Notes: a model not told the origin generated them from the letters alone. A DNA stretch of 64,000 nt from Paratrimastix pyriformis (GCA_027972325.1 JAPMOS010000012.1:429501-493500); one strand, 5' to 3'. Counted from the stretch's first letter, positions 42,739-57,296 are shown. Numbers and translations are program-made.

Positions 42739-45700
42739 TCCGCCTGGCGACCAGTTGGGGCCGAGATGTAGATGGGGACTGCCTCGGTCGCCTCGGCCAT
42801 CGCGCCCGCGCCATCCTCCTCGCCCGCCTCCTCGCCCGCCTCCTCGCCCAGATCCACGACCACATCGTCGGGGGCATCGGCCTCGCTGAGGTCGCCGACA
42901 TCGTCGGCGTCTTCGCCGCCGTCCCCTCGGGGTGGCCGCGGACGCGCTGCTGTGGGGGCCGCCAGGGCCTCGGCGGCCTCGGCGGCCTCGGCGGCCTCTT
43001 GCTGCGAGTCGGCGGGCGGGCGGCCTTCCTCGGCCTCGTCGGCCTGGTCGGCGAATGCGACGGCCGCGTCCTCCTCGGCCTCCTCGGCCTCCTCGGCCGC
43101 CAGCTCCCCGCGCCCCTCCTCCTCGCCGCCCTCGCCCTCGACGTCATCCCCGAGGTCGTCCTCCTCCTCGCCCTCGCTGCCAGGCGGGGGCCGATCCGGG
43201 CCAAACCTGGCCGGCACAGAGCGCCCCGAGCGGAAGCGGAAGTGGCCGATGAGGTGGGGGATGCCCTGTGGGCGGGCGCGCGGGGAGGGCGGCGAGGTGG
43301 CTGACGGGAGGCGAGGGGGCGGCGGGCCTTGCGTGGATGTCCTGGGTGGAGCACTCGTGGAGCCAGCTCAACCGGCGGGCCCGTGCGGATGCGCCCCGGG
43401 CCGCGAAGAAGGACGCCGACGTCGGCCCCCGGCCGGGCCGGGCCGTGGCGGGCGAGAGGAGCGACTGCCGGTAGAAGGAGAGCTCCTCGCCGGCCCCCTC
43501 CTCCCGGCCCTGCGACCCGCTGTCGTCCGCCGGGCCGGGCGCCCCCGCCGCCCCCATCATCGCCGCTGGGGCCGCCCGCCGACACGAAGCCCTCCGACTG
43601 CGAGTAGGCGATGAATCCACTGCGCGGCACGGCCCCCCGCCAGCCCACCCCCACGCGCCAGACCAAGACCCGGACCCGGACTCAGATCGACAGCGGCAGC
43701 GGGGCGGGTTGGCTCAGTGCAGAGGCGGAGCCGAATGGGGCCTGCTGGACGGAGGGGCCAAGGGGAGGGCGCGCGGACCCGAGGTCGTCGTCGCCGTCGT
43801 CTTCGTCCCCCTCGTCCTCCGAGCCTTCGTCCCCGCTCACCCTGCCCCAAAGCAAAAGATCATGACATGCGTCTATGCGTCTGTGCGTCTGTGCGTCTAT
43901 GCGTCTGTTGTTTGTGTGTGTGTGTGTGTGTGAGTGTGGACTCGGCCTCGTCATCGAAGAAGCGCCTCGAGCTGCCGGCGGGCAGCCTGCCCCGAGCGCT
44001 GCTGCTGCTGCGAGCACCGCGAATGCTGCGGCCCCGCAAAGAGACCGCCCCGTGTGGGGGCGGGGACCGGCGCCGCGGGACCTTGCGGTGGTGGTTCTCC
44101 TCGCTGCTACTGGACCCCTCCTGCTCCTTCTGCTCGTCTGCCGGAGGGCTGCCCGCCCGGGGCCGCTTCACCAGCAGGGCCGTGGGGGCTCGTGCCCCTG
44201 CGAGAGAGCTGCTGGGGCCGGGGCCGGGGCCGGGGCCGGGGCTGCTGGGACTCGTCCGAGTCGAGGGCCCGCAGGGCGGAGCGCCGCATCAGGCGACCTG
44301 CACGCACCGCATGGCCCACGCGTGAGCCTCCGGCGGGTGGGAGGGGTGGACGGGAGGGACGCGAGGGAGGGGTGGGGTGGGAGGGGAGGGGAGCCAGCAG
44401 GTGGCCACGGACCGCGCCTCGGGTTGGGTGGCTGCGGGCGGCGGCGGGGCCGCCGGGGCCGCGGGTGGCCGGGGCCGACCAGCCGATCAGGGGCCGCGAG
44501 TGCAGACGCTGATGGCGCGACCGGAGCGGGGGCTGGGGCGGGGGTGGAGGGGGACCGACGGCTGCGGTGGTGGTGCCGGGGGCATGGTGGTGGGCGATTC
44601 GGGGATGGCGACCAGGAGGTCCTCCTCGAGGAGGTCGGGCGAGGGCGGCCGGCCGGGGCCGCTGACCGGTGGTCGCGGGGCTTCGAGGGGCGGTGGTGAG
44701 GTGCTGGTTCGCTGTGGGTGCGGCCCGAGCAGGGGCGATGAGGGCAGGGCAGAAGGAGCGGGAGGGGGAGGGGGAGGGGGAGGGGAGGGAAGGCCGCCAG
44801 GGTGGGTGACGGATGGGCGTCCGGCCGGCGGGGGTTGTGGGGTGGGCGAGGGGAGAGGGAGAGACGACGGGGCGGCCGATGGGACGAAGCGCCGAAAGCG
44901 GGCTGTGGTGGTGGCCCGAGGAAGAGCGGCTGGAGGCACCGGCTCCATCGCCATCATCCCGGGCCGCTCCTCCGGGCGGGGGCCGACAGGGCCGACAGGG
45001 CTCGCTGGGCACAGGATGGGCGATGAGCCCCCTCCTGCTCCATCCGTGGCGGCAGCGGCGGGGGCCCGTGGCCCAGGGGGCGAGGGGGCAACGGCAGTCG
45101 TGGCTCGAACCAACGCGAGATCCCTGTCTGGAGGGGGGTTTGCGGGGGGCGCGCGACTGCTGTCATCGCCCTCGTCGCCCCGGCCCCGGGCCCCACCCTC
45201 CTCCCGGAGGAGCAGCAGGCAGCGGGTGAACTCGTCTTCCAGGGCGCGGCCCTGCAGGGTCGGGGGCGGCACGTAGGGGGCCGAGTCCTCGTCCGATGGC
45301 GGCTCGAAGGCCCCGTCCCCGTCGAGGGCCAGCAGAGCCCGGGCGAACTCGGCCCCCAGCTGGTCGTCGGTCAGCTCGAGCAGCCCCGGGTCCGTCTCGG
45401 CAAGCCGCTCGGCGGCGCCCCCCGCGGGCAGCTGCCCCGCCTGCACCCGGGCCACTTTGCTGCGCCGCGAGGAGGAGGCCGTCCCCGGCGACCGCTTCCG
45501 GGGGGCCTTAGGCGGCCGCCCACTGGCGGCGGCGGTGGTGGCGGCGGCGGTGGTGGCCGTGGTGGCGGGGAGGGCCTTCCCGGCGGACGATGGGGGTGCA
45601 CTCTCCGACCCCTTGGCCCCCTTGGCGGCGGGGGCAGCGAGGGGCTTCTCCTTCGGATTCGTTCGTCCGCTCCCCTGCTGCCGCCTCGGGGCCTCGCCCT

Positions 45701-46167
45701 TGCCCTTGCCCTTGCCCTTCTTGTCGCTTCCCTTGCTCCCGCCATCATCATCGTCATCATCGTCGTCCATCACCACCACCCGGCTGCCCGCTGGCCCCGG
45801 CCCGGGCTTCTTCCCCGTGCGGTCGGACGGGCCTGCGAGGGGCGGAGGGTGCGAGGCCGTCGCGGCCCGGCTGCCCGAGGGGGTCGCACCCCGGGGACGT
45901 GCGGCAGCCCCGGGGCGATCGGCGGTGGTCGAGTCGGCGTCGTCTCCGTCGTCGTCGTCGACAATCACGCGGGGGCCCCCGGCGGCCGGCGGAGGGGCGG
46001 GCACGCAGCAGCTCTCGTTGTTGGGGGCGGCGGCGGCGGCGGGGTTGTGGGGCCGGAAGGGCCGCGGGCGCCCCTGGTGGGCGAAGGCCGCCAGCCGATC
46101 GGGGGGCGGCGAGGCTCGGCTCGGGGCCGCAGAGGAGGAGGAGACCGACAGACCACTACCACCGCCA

Positions 46168-46199
<32 letters not shown>

Positions 46200-47580
46200 C
46201 GGTGTGGGTGCCGTCCCAGGCCGTCGAGGCTGCGAGTCGTCGTCGTCGTCGAGCACTCGGGGGGCCGGGCGGCCCTGCGGCGGCCGAGGGGGGCTGCGGG
46301 GTGGCGGCAGCGGTTGCGAGGGCTGCCCGTCGTCGTCCAAGATCACGGCGGGGGTCCGGCGGCGGCCACCAGCCCGAGGGTCGCCACCACCCGCCGCCGG
46401 TCCCTGGGCGGCAGGCTCCGCCCGCCCAACAGCCGCGGGCATCTCGGACGTTCCCTTCTTCTTCTTCTTCGCCGGGGTCGTCGCCTTCTTCTCCGTGCCC
46501 ACCGCGGGCCCGGGACCGCCGCCAGCACCGGCTGCCGGGGTCTTTCTCTTTGCCGACGGGGGCCCCTCGGCGGGAGGGCGGACCGCAGCAGGGGGTGGAA
46601 GAGCCCGCTCTGGCTGGGCGGCCGCCGGCTCGCTTTTCGAACGGGGCCTCGTGCCCCCGTCCGCATCCCCGTCCTCCACGCCCCCGTCATCCTCGTCATC
46701 GTCATCGTCATCATCCAGGATGGGGCGCCCAGGCCGGGCGGCGGTTGTGCCGGCTGGGGGCGGCGCACCCCTGGGGACGACCGCAGTGGCGGCGGCGGCG
46801 GCATCGGGGGCAGCCGTGCCCTTGGCGACGGCGGTGGGCGGGGGCTTGGGCGGGGCCGGGAAGAGCGCCTTGAAGGCCGCCCCGTAGTCCTCGGGCCGGT
46901 CGCGGAGGGCCCCCCGGATGCTGCGCATCTGCGCCACCGCGCGCCACCACGCCCATCCGGCGGTCATCATCCCGCCCCGGTGTGTCTCCCCCCACCCGAT
47001 CCCCTCCTGGGGGGAATGGCGCGCCTGACCCGGGCACCCGGGGGGGGGGGGGGGGGGGGGGGTGGCGGACCTGGAAGGCGTAGTCCTCGGCGTCGTCGAG
47101 GGCCAGGGCGGCCATCTCCCGGCAGGCGCCCACGTAGTCGAGGCAGGTCCGCGAGTGGGCCCCGGCCAGCAGGGGCCCCGTCCGGCTGGGCCATCCCTGC
47201 GCCTCGACGTCCCACCAGAAGCCCACCCTCCTCCTCCCCCTCCTCGGCCGCTGCCCCGCCCTGCCGCCCTCGGGCCCGCGGGCCCCGTCTTCACCATTCG
47301 GCTCGGGCCCGAGGCCCAGGGCGCCCGCCCGCCGGCGGGTCGCGACCGCGGCCTCCTCGCGGGAGGCCCAGCGGAGGATGGCGTTGAGGTTGTGGAAGAG
47401 GCTCAGGTGGCTCACCTCCGCCAGCGCCGTGGCCGCCTCGGCCCGCTGGGCAAAGGTCAGCCCGCAGTCAGGCAGCTGGGTCGCGGCGAGGCGCATGGGG
47501 GGGGACGCCGGGGTGCGTGCGTGGGGAGTCGGTAAGGGTTAACGCGGACCGGGAGGGGTGAGGATGGGGGTGGGGGGGTG

Positions 47581-47613
<33 letters not shown>

Positions 47614-48584
47614 GGGAGTGAGCAGCAGAGGGCCCGCACCCATGTGCGGCGAGCAGCGCATCCCGACAGACCAGGGCCTGGTTTCGGGTGGCAGCAGCGC
47701 GGCCCTTCCTGGCGGCGCCGGCCGCGGGGTGCTGGGAGGGCTCCTCGCGGGTGACGATCTGCACGCGGACGATGCGGGCGGCCTGGCCAGCATCTGGGGC
47801 TCGTGGGGCCAGAGGGACAGCCCGTGCCGGGTGCCCGGGGCGGCCGCGCAGGCCGTCTTGAGCTGCCGCATGAGGCGCCGCTGGCCCTCGGCCTGCACCT
47901 CCATCGCGTGCTGCTCGGCCCCTCCGAGACCAGCACAACCACGCTGCCGGCCTGCTTGCGGCCCGTCCGGCCGAAGCGCTGCGTCATCCGCAGGGGGCTC
48001 GCCACCGCGTCGTAGCACACGATCAGATCCACCTGCAGGCAGCCCCCACCCCCGATAACGGGTGGTTGGGAATGGGCCGTTGGGGGGGGGGGGGGGGGTT
48101 GGGACCTCGCCGATATCGAGGCCCTCCTCGCCGATGCAGGTGGCCACCAGGGTGTTGAACCGGCCCGCGCGGAACTGGCTCAGGACCTCCTGTGGACGCG
48201 CCGCCCCCGCCACCACACACACGCCCCACGGACCCCATGAAGCCCACGATTCCATCCGAAGGATGCAGCAGCGAGGTGGTGAGGAGGAGCCGCGTGCGGG
48301 CCTGCTGCTTGCGGTCGTTGAAGCCCTGCATGCCGGCCCCTTGGCCGTGTCGCCCCCTTGGGGTGGCGTGCCCCACGAAGGGCTGGCCGTGATCAGGGCC
48401 GCTGGCCCTCCAGGGCGGCCATGATCTGGGCCACGCTGCTGCGGTACTCCGTGAAGACAATCACCCGGGTCGCCCGAAGCCCCCCGCCCCCGCCAGGTGC
48501 TGCATTCGCATCGTCCCCCCCGTCGCCGTCGCCGGCACCCGCTGGATCTGCGGCACGGGAGGAAAGGAGGGAGGGATTGTGTGT

Positions 48585-48615
<31 letters not shown>

Positions 48616-51600
48616 GGGGGGAGGGAGGGGAGGGGATGGGAGGGAGGGAGGGGGGGAGGAGGAAGCCGGCGCGGGTTGCGAGGGCTGGTTGCGAGGGCGG
48701 ACCGGCCGCCTGGAGGAAGTGGCGCCTGAGGATGTCGATGAGCATGGGCACCTTGGGGTGCACCTCGCCCAGGCCCCCGATGCACAGCACCAGACGAATA
48801 ACATCGGCGCTCAGAACCGGGCCCAATAGCATCGGGTGGTGGTGGTGGTGGGGGGTCCGGACCGCGTCGATGGCGGTCTGGAGGGCCTCGATCAGCTCGC
48901 GCCAGCGGTCCGAGCGGACCAGCTCGTGCTTGGTGCGCGAGAGGCGCCTGTCCTGGCCCGGGTTGGCCATCTCGAGCAGGTACTCCCGCAGCGGGCCGGG
49001 CCCGTGGCCGTTGAGGAGGCCCATCCCGTGGACCAGCGAGATGGCCAGCCCGAAGTGGCCCTCGACGATCATCCGCTGGTCGGCCGCCAGGGCGCCCTCG
49101 GCCGGGATCTCGCCCGCCGCCGCCCGGGCCACCCGCTGTCGGTACTCCTGCCGCTGGTGCATGAGCATGCCGTGTTTGACTGGCCCACCCCCCACACACA
49201 CACACGCGCACATCCCACACATTCACCCCCGGTTCCGAGAGCGCGCAGGCGTCCCGCAGGGCGTGTCGGTTGAACGTGCCGCCCTAAGTCGCGGGTGCGG
49301 CGGAGGGGAAGGGGAGGGCGGCGGGTGGCGGGTGGCGGGGGCGGGCGGACGGACCCACCTCGGGGTCGCTGCATGGGATGACCTTGAGCGAGGCCAGCAT
49401 GAAGAGCGGCCCGCGGAGGATGGCCGTGTACAGCTGCCGGATGCGGACCAGGGTGGGGCTCAGGGGCACCGCGATGGTCTCCACCCGGCGCCCGTGCAGG
49501 TAGGGCGCCACGTCGGGGTCCTCCTCGGTGCGCACCTCCACCTGGGTGATGTGCAGGTTCCCCACCACCTGCCGGACCGCGTCCATGTTCGACCCTGCGC
49601 AGGACCGCACCGCACGGCATGGGGCATCACCACCAGGTGGGGTCCCGGCGATGATGGTGTGCCAACAAGAAGCAGTGCCGGCAGATGGCCGGCAGATGGG
49701 CGGCAGGGGCGGGGGTGGTGGGTTCGGCAAGGGGGGCTGCGGACCAGGGGTTGCCGAGAGGGCCAGCACGCGGAAGACGTCCCCGGAGGCGACCCGCTGC
49801 GGGCGGCGCCCACCAAGGGGCAAAGACGGGTGGGTGGCGGTGAGGAAGAGGAGGTCAGGGATGGGTGGGCACGGGTCGTCCCTCCTTCGATTCGATGGCC
49901 CCCGAATTGGCAGACCGTGGGGCGCCCGCGGGCCGCGGCGGCCTGCTGGAGGAGGGCCTTGTTGGTGGCCTCCATGTAGCGGATCACCTGCGGGCCCCCA
50001 CCCATCCCCCACGGTGGCACACCCCCCACGGGAGGAGACCCACCACCGGACCCAACAAGGCAGCCCTCAGGTTTCCCCTCAGGTCGGGGAGGCGAGGAGG
50101 TCGGGAGGCGAGGAGGTCGGGGAGGCGAGGAGAAAGAAAGGTGGTGGGCAAGCGGGCGACCTTGGCGTATGCGTGCTCGCCGAGGGCCTTGTGGGCCTCG
50201 TCGACGACCACCAGGACGACCTTCTCGGCCGGGCAGTGGCCCACCTGCAGGTCGTTCTCCATGATCTGCGCCCAAAGGGGAGCCGGCTGAGTTGGGGGTC
50301 GGGGGTCGGGGGTTGGGGGTCGGGGGGTTGGGGGTTGGGGTTGGCTCTCGGCCGAGGGGCGGACCTGGGGCGTCAGGAAGAAGGCCCGCTTCGACTCCCA
50401 CAGGGCCGCCCGCTTGGCGGGCAAGGTACCCTGGCCGGCAGCCCCGACCCGCACCCCAGCGCCACCAGGGAGGATGCGGATCAGAATGAGCAGCAGATGG
50501 TGGTGGCCCACGCCCTTTCAAGGCGGCTCACTCACGGTGGTCCTCCCATCCAGGGCGGACAGTCCCGTCCTTCGCCTCGCCACCGCACCACCGTGGGGCG
50601 GACCGTCAGCTCGGCCGTGTCGGACTTGGGCAACCCGGTGATGCGCCGGCAGGCGGCCATCTGCTGGGTGACGAGGGCCCGGGTGGGGGCCATGAAGACC
50701 ACCTTGCCCGCCGGAAACCACCTGCCCCCGCCACCCAAGGGCCCCCGACGACCCGCAGCGGTGACGCCATCAAGCGGGGGGAGGTGGGCGGGCGGGACGG
50801 GCGAGAGGGTGGCGGCGGTGGGGGGGACCTGTAGTAGTTGTACATGGCCACGGCCGCGATGAGGGTCTTGCCCAGGCCCGTGGGCAGGACCACCAGGGTG
50901 TTGTGCATGAGGGCCTGCCGGGCGATCTCCCGCTGGTAGTCCCGCTCAGGCTCGCCCCCGCCCACCGGGAAGAGGAATCGGCTCGCCTCGGCCGGATCCG
51001 CCAGCGGCCGCCCATCCCCATCCACCAGCGGCGGGGCGGCCTGCCCCTGCCCCTGCCCCTGCCCCCCGCCAGTGCCTTGAGGACCAGCCGAGGCCACGGC
51101 GGCGGCAGTCGGAGCGGCAGCGGCGGGAGGGTGGGCGCTGGAAGGGACGGCAGGGGGCGAGGCCCGGCCGGCGGGGACGGCGGGCGGGTGCTGCCGGGCC
51201 GGGATCAGGGCGGGCCCCGTAGCAACGGTGGGTGCGAAGGGTTTCGGCGGGGGAGCTGGGGTCGCCCCCGAGGGCGGGACGGACCCCTGGCGGGCGGCTG
51301 GCGGGGGAGGCCCCTCGGGAGGAGGGGGCGAAGGCGGGGGGTGCGGGGCGTCTTCGGGGTCATCAGGGCGGCCCTCGCCCGTCAGGTCCAGCTGGGTCAT
51401 GTGGCCCTCCTCGGTGCTGCTGGCAACGACCAGCGGGTGGGCCGACCCCAGGGGAGGCCCCGAGAGGCGGGGCCGAGGGAGCAGGTAGCCCGTGATCCGC
51501 TGCTGCTGCTGCTGGAGGTCGCCGCGCTTCTTGGCGGCGACCTTCTCCTTCTCCTTCTCCTTCTCCTTCTCCTTCTCCTTCTCCTTCTCCTTCTCCTTCT

Positions 51601-52696
51601 CCTTCTCCTTCTCCTTCTCCTTCTCCTTCTCCTTCTCCTTCTCCTTCTCCTTCTTGTCGCGTCCGGGTGCCCCCCTGGGGGCCGCGAGATGACCGGGTGG
51701 CGGGGCCGGCTGCTGCTGTAACAGGAGTCGGGCCGAGGGGACCGGGCGATCATCGGGAATGAGGGATGCGGGTGGTGGTTGTGGTTGTGGTTGTGGCGGT
51801 TGTGGCGGTGGTAGCTGCGGTTGAGGCTGAGGCAGCGGCAGCGGAACGGATGAACCGGCCCGCTGGGCTGGTGGTTCCAGTGCCGGGCAACCGGATTGGC
51901 CGAGGGTCCGGTCTTGGGGGAGTTGCAATGGCCCCGGGCCCTCAGTCGTCATCACGGCGATGGGGGGCGGTGGGGCGCGCGGCAGGCGGGGTGGTGATTG
52001 CGGAGACGCGGGCTGAGGCAGTGGGCATGGTGGATGAAGAAGGGCGGGCCCGGGTCCCGTCAAGTGGGTCGGGTTCTGCTGGGGGAGTGGGTGGTGCTGG
52101 TGCTGGAGCTGGGGGCCCGGGCGAGGATCGGGGTTGGGGGGGGCTGTGGCCACGGGGCGAAGAGCAATCTTCAGCGACCGGGGCACAAGGGGGTGATCTT
52201 GAGCAGCGAACCCGCCGGGCGTAGGCTCGGGTGCTGCCATGGGGGGGTGCTGGGGAGGCTGGAGCGCGAGCGGCGGCGGCGGGATGGGCAGCCGCGGCTC
52301 GGGGAAGGGCTGTGATGGGGTTTCAAACCGGCCAGTTGTCGGGCAGAACCTTTGAGGCTCCGGGTGGACTGGGGCGAAGAAGAGCGGGCCATAGGCAGAG
52401 GTTGCCGGGGGGCGAGCCGTATGAGATACAGTGCGCTCGGGACAGGCGGGAATGGGTGTGATGTAGGGATAATTTCCATCCGGAATTCGCAGTGCCCGAC
52501 CTTGCGCCGCGCCGTTTTTCTTGAAGGGCGGGTCAGTGGTCTTCTGCGGCGGAGCCGATGGAGCGGGATGAGAAACAGGCGACTCGACCGGTGGGATGGT
52601 ATTTGAAGAATCTCCTGGTTGTGCTGAGGTCTGATCGGAGCGAGTTCGCTGAGCTGCCTTTAGGAAGCGCGCTGACACAATGTCGAGATTTGACAC
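41168..52696 (-). CDS. FANCM: FANCM-type DNA translocase / pseudonuclease
   Basis: Fork-remodelling helicase of the Fanconi anaemia pathway (Hef/Mph1 family). After a disordered N-terminus with a long alternating Lys-Glu stretch, the SF2 core follows in order: [27 protein letters not shown] (motif I), [38 protein letters not shown] (motif II), [11 protein letters not shown] (motif III), then the helical insert ([20 protein letters not shown]). The second lobe reads [38 protein letters not shown] and [20 protein letters not shown] (motif VI). A very long disordered linker (about 42100-47300) with a poly-Pro tract precedes the C-terminal ERCC4-like domain: [53 protein letters not shown] and a helix-hairpin-helix-like end. 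The nuclease Asp/Glu motif is absent, as in other FANCM proteins. Stop TGA is at 41168-41170. The first open codon seen is GTG 52696, so the true start is probably in an upstream exon. Confidence 0.92.
41927..41980 (+). repeat. (CAG)n trinucleotide repeat, about 18 copies
   Basis: Pure CAG array on the + strand (CTG on the FANCM sense strand). It sits in the intron between GDFM and VVVLTQSG, so it is probably not translated. Confidence 0.9.
42504..42627 (+). repeat. (GGTGGC)n repeat encoding poly-proline
   Basis: About twenty hexamer copies. In the FANCM sense frame they read CCG-CCA style codons, giving about forty consecutive prolines in an otherwise open frame. Confidence 0.88.
47584..47611 (+). 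repeat. (TG)n dinucleotide repeat
   Basis: TG/GT run in a FANCM intron. Similar runs occur at 7388-7411, 43911-43931 and 48580-48599, often next to a G run. Confidence 0.8.
51541..51653 (+). repeat. (CTTCTC)n hexamer encoding an alternating Lys-Glu tract
   Basis: About nineteen tandem hexamers. On the FANCM sense strand they read GAG-AAG, giving about 37 alternating Glu/Lys residues after KKEKEK. This would form a highly charged helix in the N-terminal region ahead of the helicase core. Confidence 0.92.
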
Positions 52697-53742
52697 ACAA
52701 AAAGTCGGAATCTCCCAACAGGTTGAATTTCCAATTCGTGCGACGACAGTTTAGCAGCGCCAGTCAGCCTCGTGTGAGGCACAAAGGAGCCATGAGAAAG
52801 AAATCACAAAGCCGATTAACAATCAGGAGACCAACAGGTGAGCAGGATCCCATTGAAATACCCGCCCTGCCTTCATGATCTCCTTCTCCATCAGTCAGCT
52901 CTTTGTGGTGATGCAACCCCGTAGTGAGGCTTCAGGACACAAAAGGTTTGTTCCTCGATCTTCCACCCATCTCATCACTCCTATAGGTATTTCGCCACCT
53001 CATCGCCACCTCATCGCACCACATCACCTCCTCCCCGCAGGGTTTGATGACAAAATGTTGTCATCATCTACTCGTAAGGGAGAGGGGTTCAGTCTATTGC
53101 TATGAGTGGAGGCCTCGTTATGATGGCCGAATCTGCTGGCCCTGATGTTGCCCTCCGACCCGCGCCGGCTCGGCTCGTCGCTCCCGAGCAGTTGCAGCCG
53201 GAGTGCGCGAGTCTGGGCAGGAAGTCTCTCGTGATACGGTTGACCTCCCAGGTCAGGCGCCCCAACCAGCGGCCGGGGCCTCCACCGTGGAGGCGGCCAC
53301 CGGACCTTTTTGCGCAGCCCCTTGTCGGCGGCGCTGCTTTGATGCGCTGGGCTCTTATGTTTTGTGGCTCGACCCACTCTGGTCTTCATGGGAACTCACC
53401 ATGTGCGGCTCACTGAAAAGCGGCTGGGACCGATTATGTTTCGTTCAGAAGACCATTTGTTGCAGGAGTTTGTTTCACTTCTCCTCGATCTGTCTCCATT
53501 TTTCCTTTTGTTCCCTTTTCCTTCCGTTCCTTTCCTTCTCCCCATCATCCCCGGCCAACGCAAATTCCTCTCTAGCCTGTGCGTGGCGAATGCAGGCACG
53601 AACAAATCCTCGCCGGCCGGTCTCATAATCAGAATGAGCCGGGGACACATCGACAAATTCTGGGTTCTGGGGTAGGGAATGCGGAGGGAGGAATCCAGCG
53701 ACAAGATCAAGCAGAGGCAGATCGATTATTCCACGAGGGCGT
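52697..53742. other. about 1 kb AT-richer region without a confident gene
   Basis: Lies between the FANCM 5' end and the 3' end of the membrane-protein gene. Short open stretches exist on the + strand: one from ATG 52791 (MRKKSQSRLTIRRPT) to a GTGAGC donor, one from ATG 53102 (MSGGLVMMAESAGPDVALRP), and one at about 53355-53470 (LVFMGTHHVRLTEKRLGPIM). I could not join them into a convincing gene. It may hold an upstream FANCM exon, a promoter, or a small divergent gene that I do not recognise. Confidence 0.4.
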
Positions 53743-55052
53743 TCAGACGAGAGGAATCTCCTTCGTCTTCGCCGATGAGTTCGAAGTGACAGCCCTACAA
53801 ACGAGGCAGCATAAACAGAGGGCGACAGGGATCGAGATCATCACTGAAATGAACTGGGCAATAACCCACCAGTTGAAAAAAAGATCGTAGCCGTGCATGT
53901 ACGGGGCCCCGAAGGACTGCATCGCCAACACGAATTGGTAGATGACGACGCCCACGTTGAGGGGAGTTCCAATGGTTGACAGCAGCCCCATGGAGAATTT
54001 AAGGTACCTGAATTCGGGGCTCTTGCTGCTCGTGTCGCACCCGAGGTATGCTAAGGTCTTGGAGATGTAGGCACCCCCCAGGGTGGTGAGCACCAGCATC
54101 GTCATTTCATACGGCATCTCCTGAAACCGCGAGTCTGGACTCAACCATACGTACAGTAGGTCGTTGAATGGCATCATGATCTGAATAAGGCACAGCATGA
54201 TCTTCAGAACCCGGTCATCCTTCTTGGTTGCCGCCCGAGGCACCCCAAGGTGTGTCTGCTCCCGCCAGTAAACTGGAAACAGCTTTCGTTCGGCTGAGAA
54301 AGTGACGACAGACCGGCGCAGGGGACGGTAACTTGGAAGATAAGAATGACAATAAGCAAGGCGAGTAAATTCTGGGACAGCTCCGAAGGGGCCCTCAAAC
54401 AGAAGGCATAATAGAAAACGGCTTGGACAACTTCGATTGCCGAGAACAGGATGATCTTGAACTAGACAAAAATGATATGATGATAGAAATTGAAAAGGTC
54501 CACCAAATTCTCAGACGATGTCGCAAGGAAGAAAATCGACAATCCAAGATAATGTTGATGTTGCGAAATTGATCAAAACAACATTCCCAGTCCAGAATTG
54601 TTCGGCCTTAAAGAAATACTAACCGAACATAGGAATCGGTCTGAACAGCAGACAGACAGTGATCAAAGCTTCAATCACATTGGTGAGGGTGCAAATGTCG
54701 ATTAAAGCGGGAGCCCAAATTTTCTTGCAACAACACCCTGAACATTTCCGCCAACAATAAAGACACCCCAAAAGTACGCATGATGAATAAAACGCCCCGA
54801 GGCCAGCGACGATAGCAACCTCCATGGTCGGATCCACAATATGTGCCGTTCGAAGCCGGCACGTCGTCGGTGACATAGGCGACCGTTCGCTGCTCTGAAA
54901 ATGACACGAGGAAGCTCTTGAACTGGCCAATCAGTCTCGTTAGCATTATTTACCCGTCAGCGAATTCTTGAACTTACAAACAACTGTCCGGCTGATGCAT
55001 TGCACCCATTGGCACTTTTTCCGATGGTGCTTTTTCCGATGGTGCTGCCCAT
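53743..55052 (-). CDS. multi-pass membrane protein of unknown function
   Basis: I do not recognise the family. From ATG 55052 (MGSTIGKSTIGKSANGCNAS) an intron with a textbook GTAAGT donor leads to FKSFLVSFSEQRTVAYVTDD. A 44-nt intron (GTGCCG...GGAG) then joins VAIVAGLGAFYSSCVLLGCL. Next come a Cys-rich loop (CWRKCSGCCCKKIW) and several hydrophobic helices: ICTLTNVIEALITVCLLF, FSAIEVVQAVFYYAFCL, LLALLIVILIFQVTVPCA, IMLCLIQIMMPFNDLLYVWL, MLVLTTLGGAYISK, LLSTIGTPLNVGVVIYQFVL and QFISVMISIPVALCLCCLV. Stop TGA is at 53743-53745. The product is roughly 330 residues with about seven or eight membrane spans. Base composition is AT-richer than in most of the window. Confidence 0.68.
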
Positions 55053-55291
55053 CGTCCGATCGTCGTGAGGTTCGGTCTCCAAAGTGAAGAAATGGGTACG
55101 AACAGGTCTTCTTAGATAAAGGTGGAGAGTGCGAGAGGAAGAACCACAAGAGGAAGGGGAGAGGGGAGCAGCCTCAGACAACCCAACCGCGAGTGGCGGT
55201 CACTGGCACAAGAGTCGGCCAGGGAGAGAAGCAATGGACGAGCAAGGGGAAACATCAGGGCGCAGAAACGGAGGACGGGGACGGGGATCGC

Positions 55292-57296
<2,005 letters not shown>

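Noticed and set aside
44377-46887. Long plus-strand Gly/Arg/Ala-rich open frames opposite FANCM
   Set aside because: They are antisense shadows of the disordered FANCM linker. No conserved motif, and the minus frame is tied to FANCM domains on both sides.
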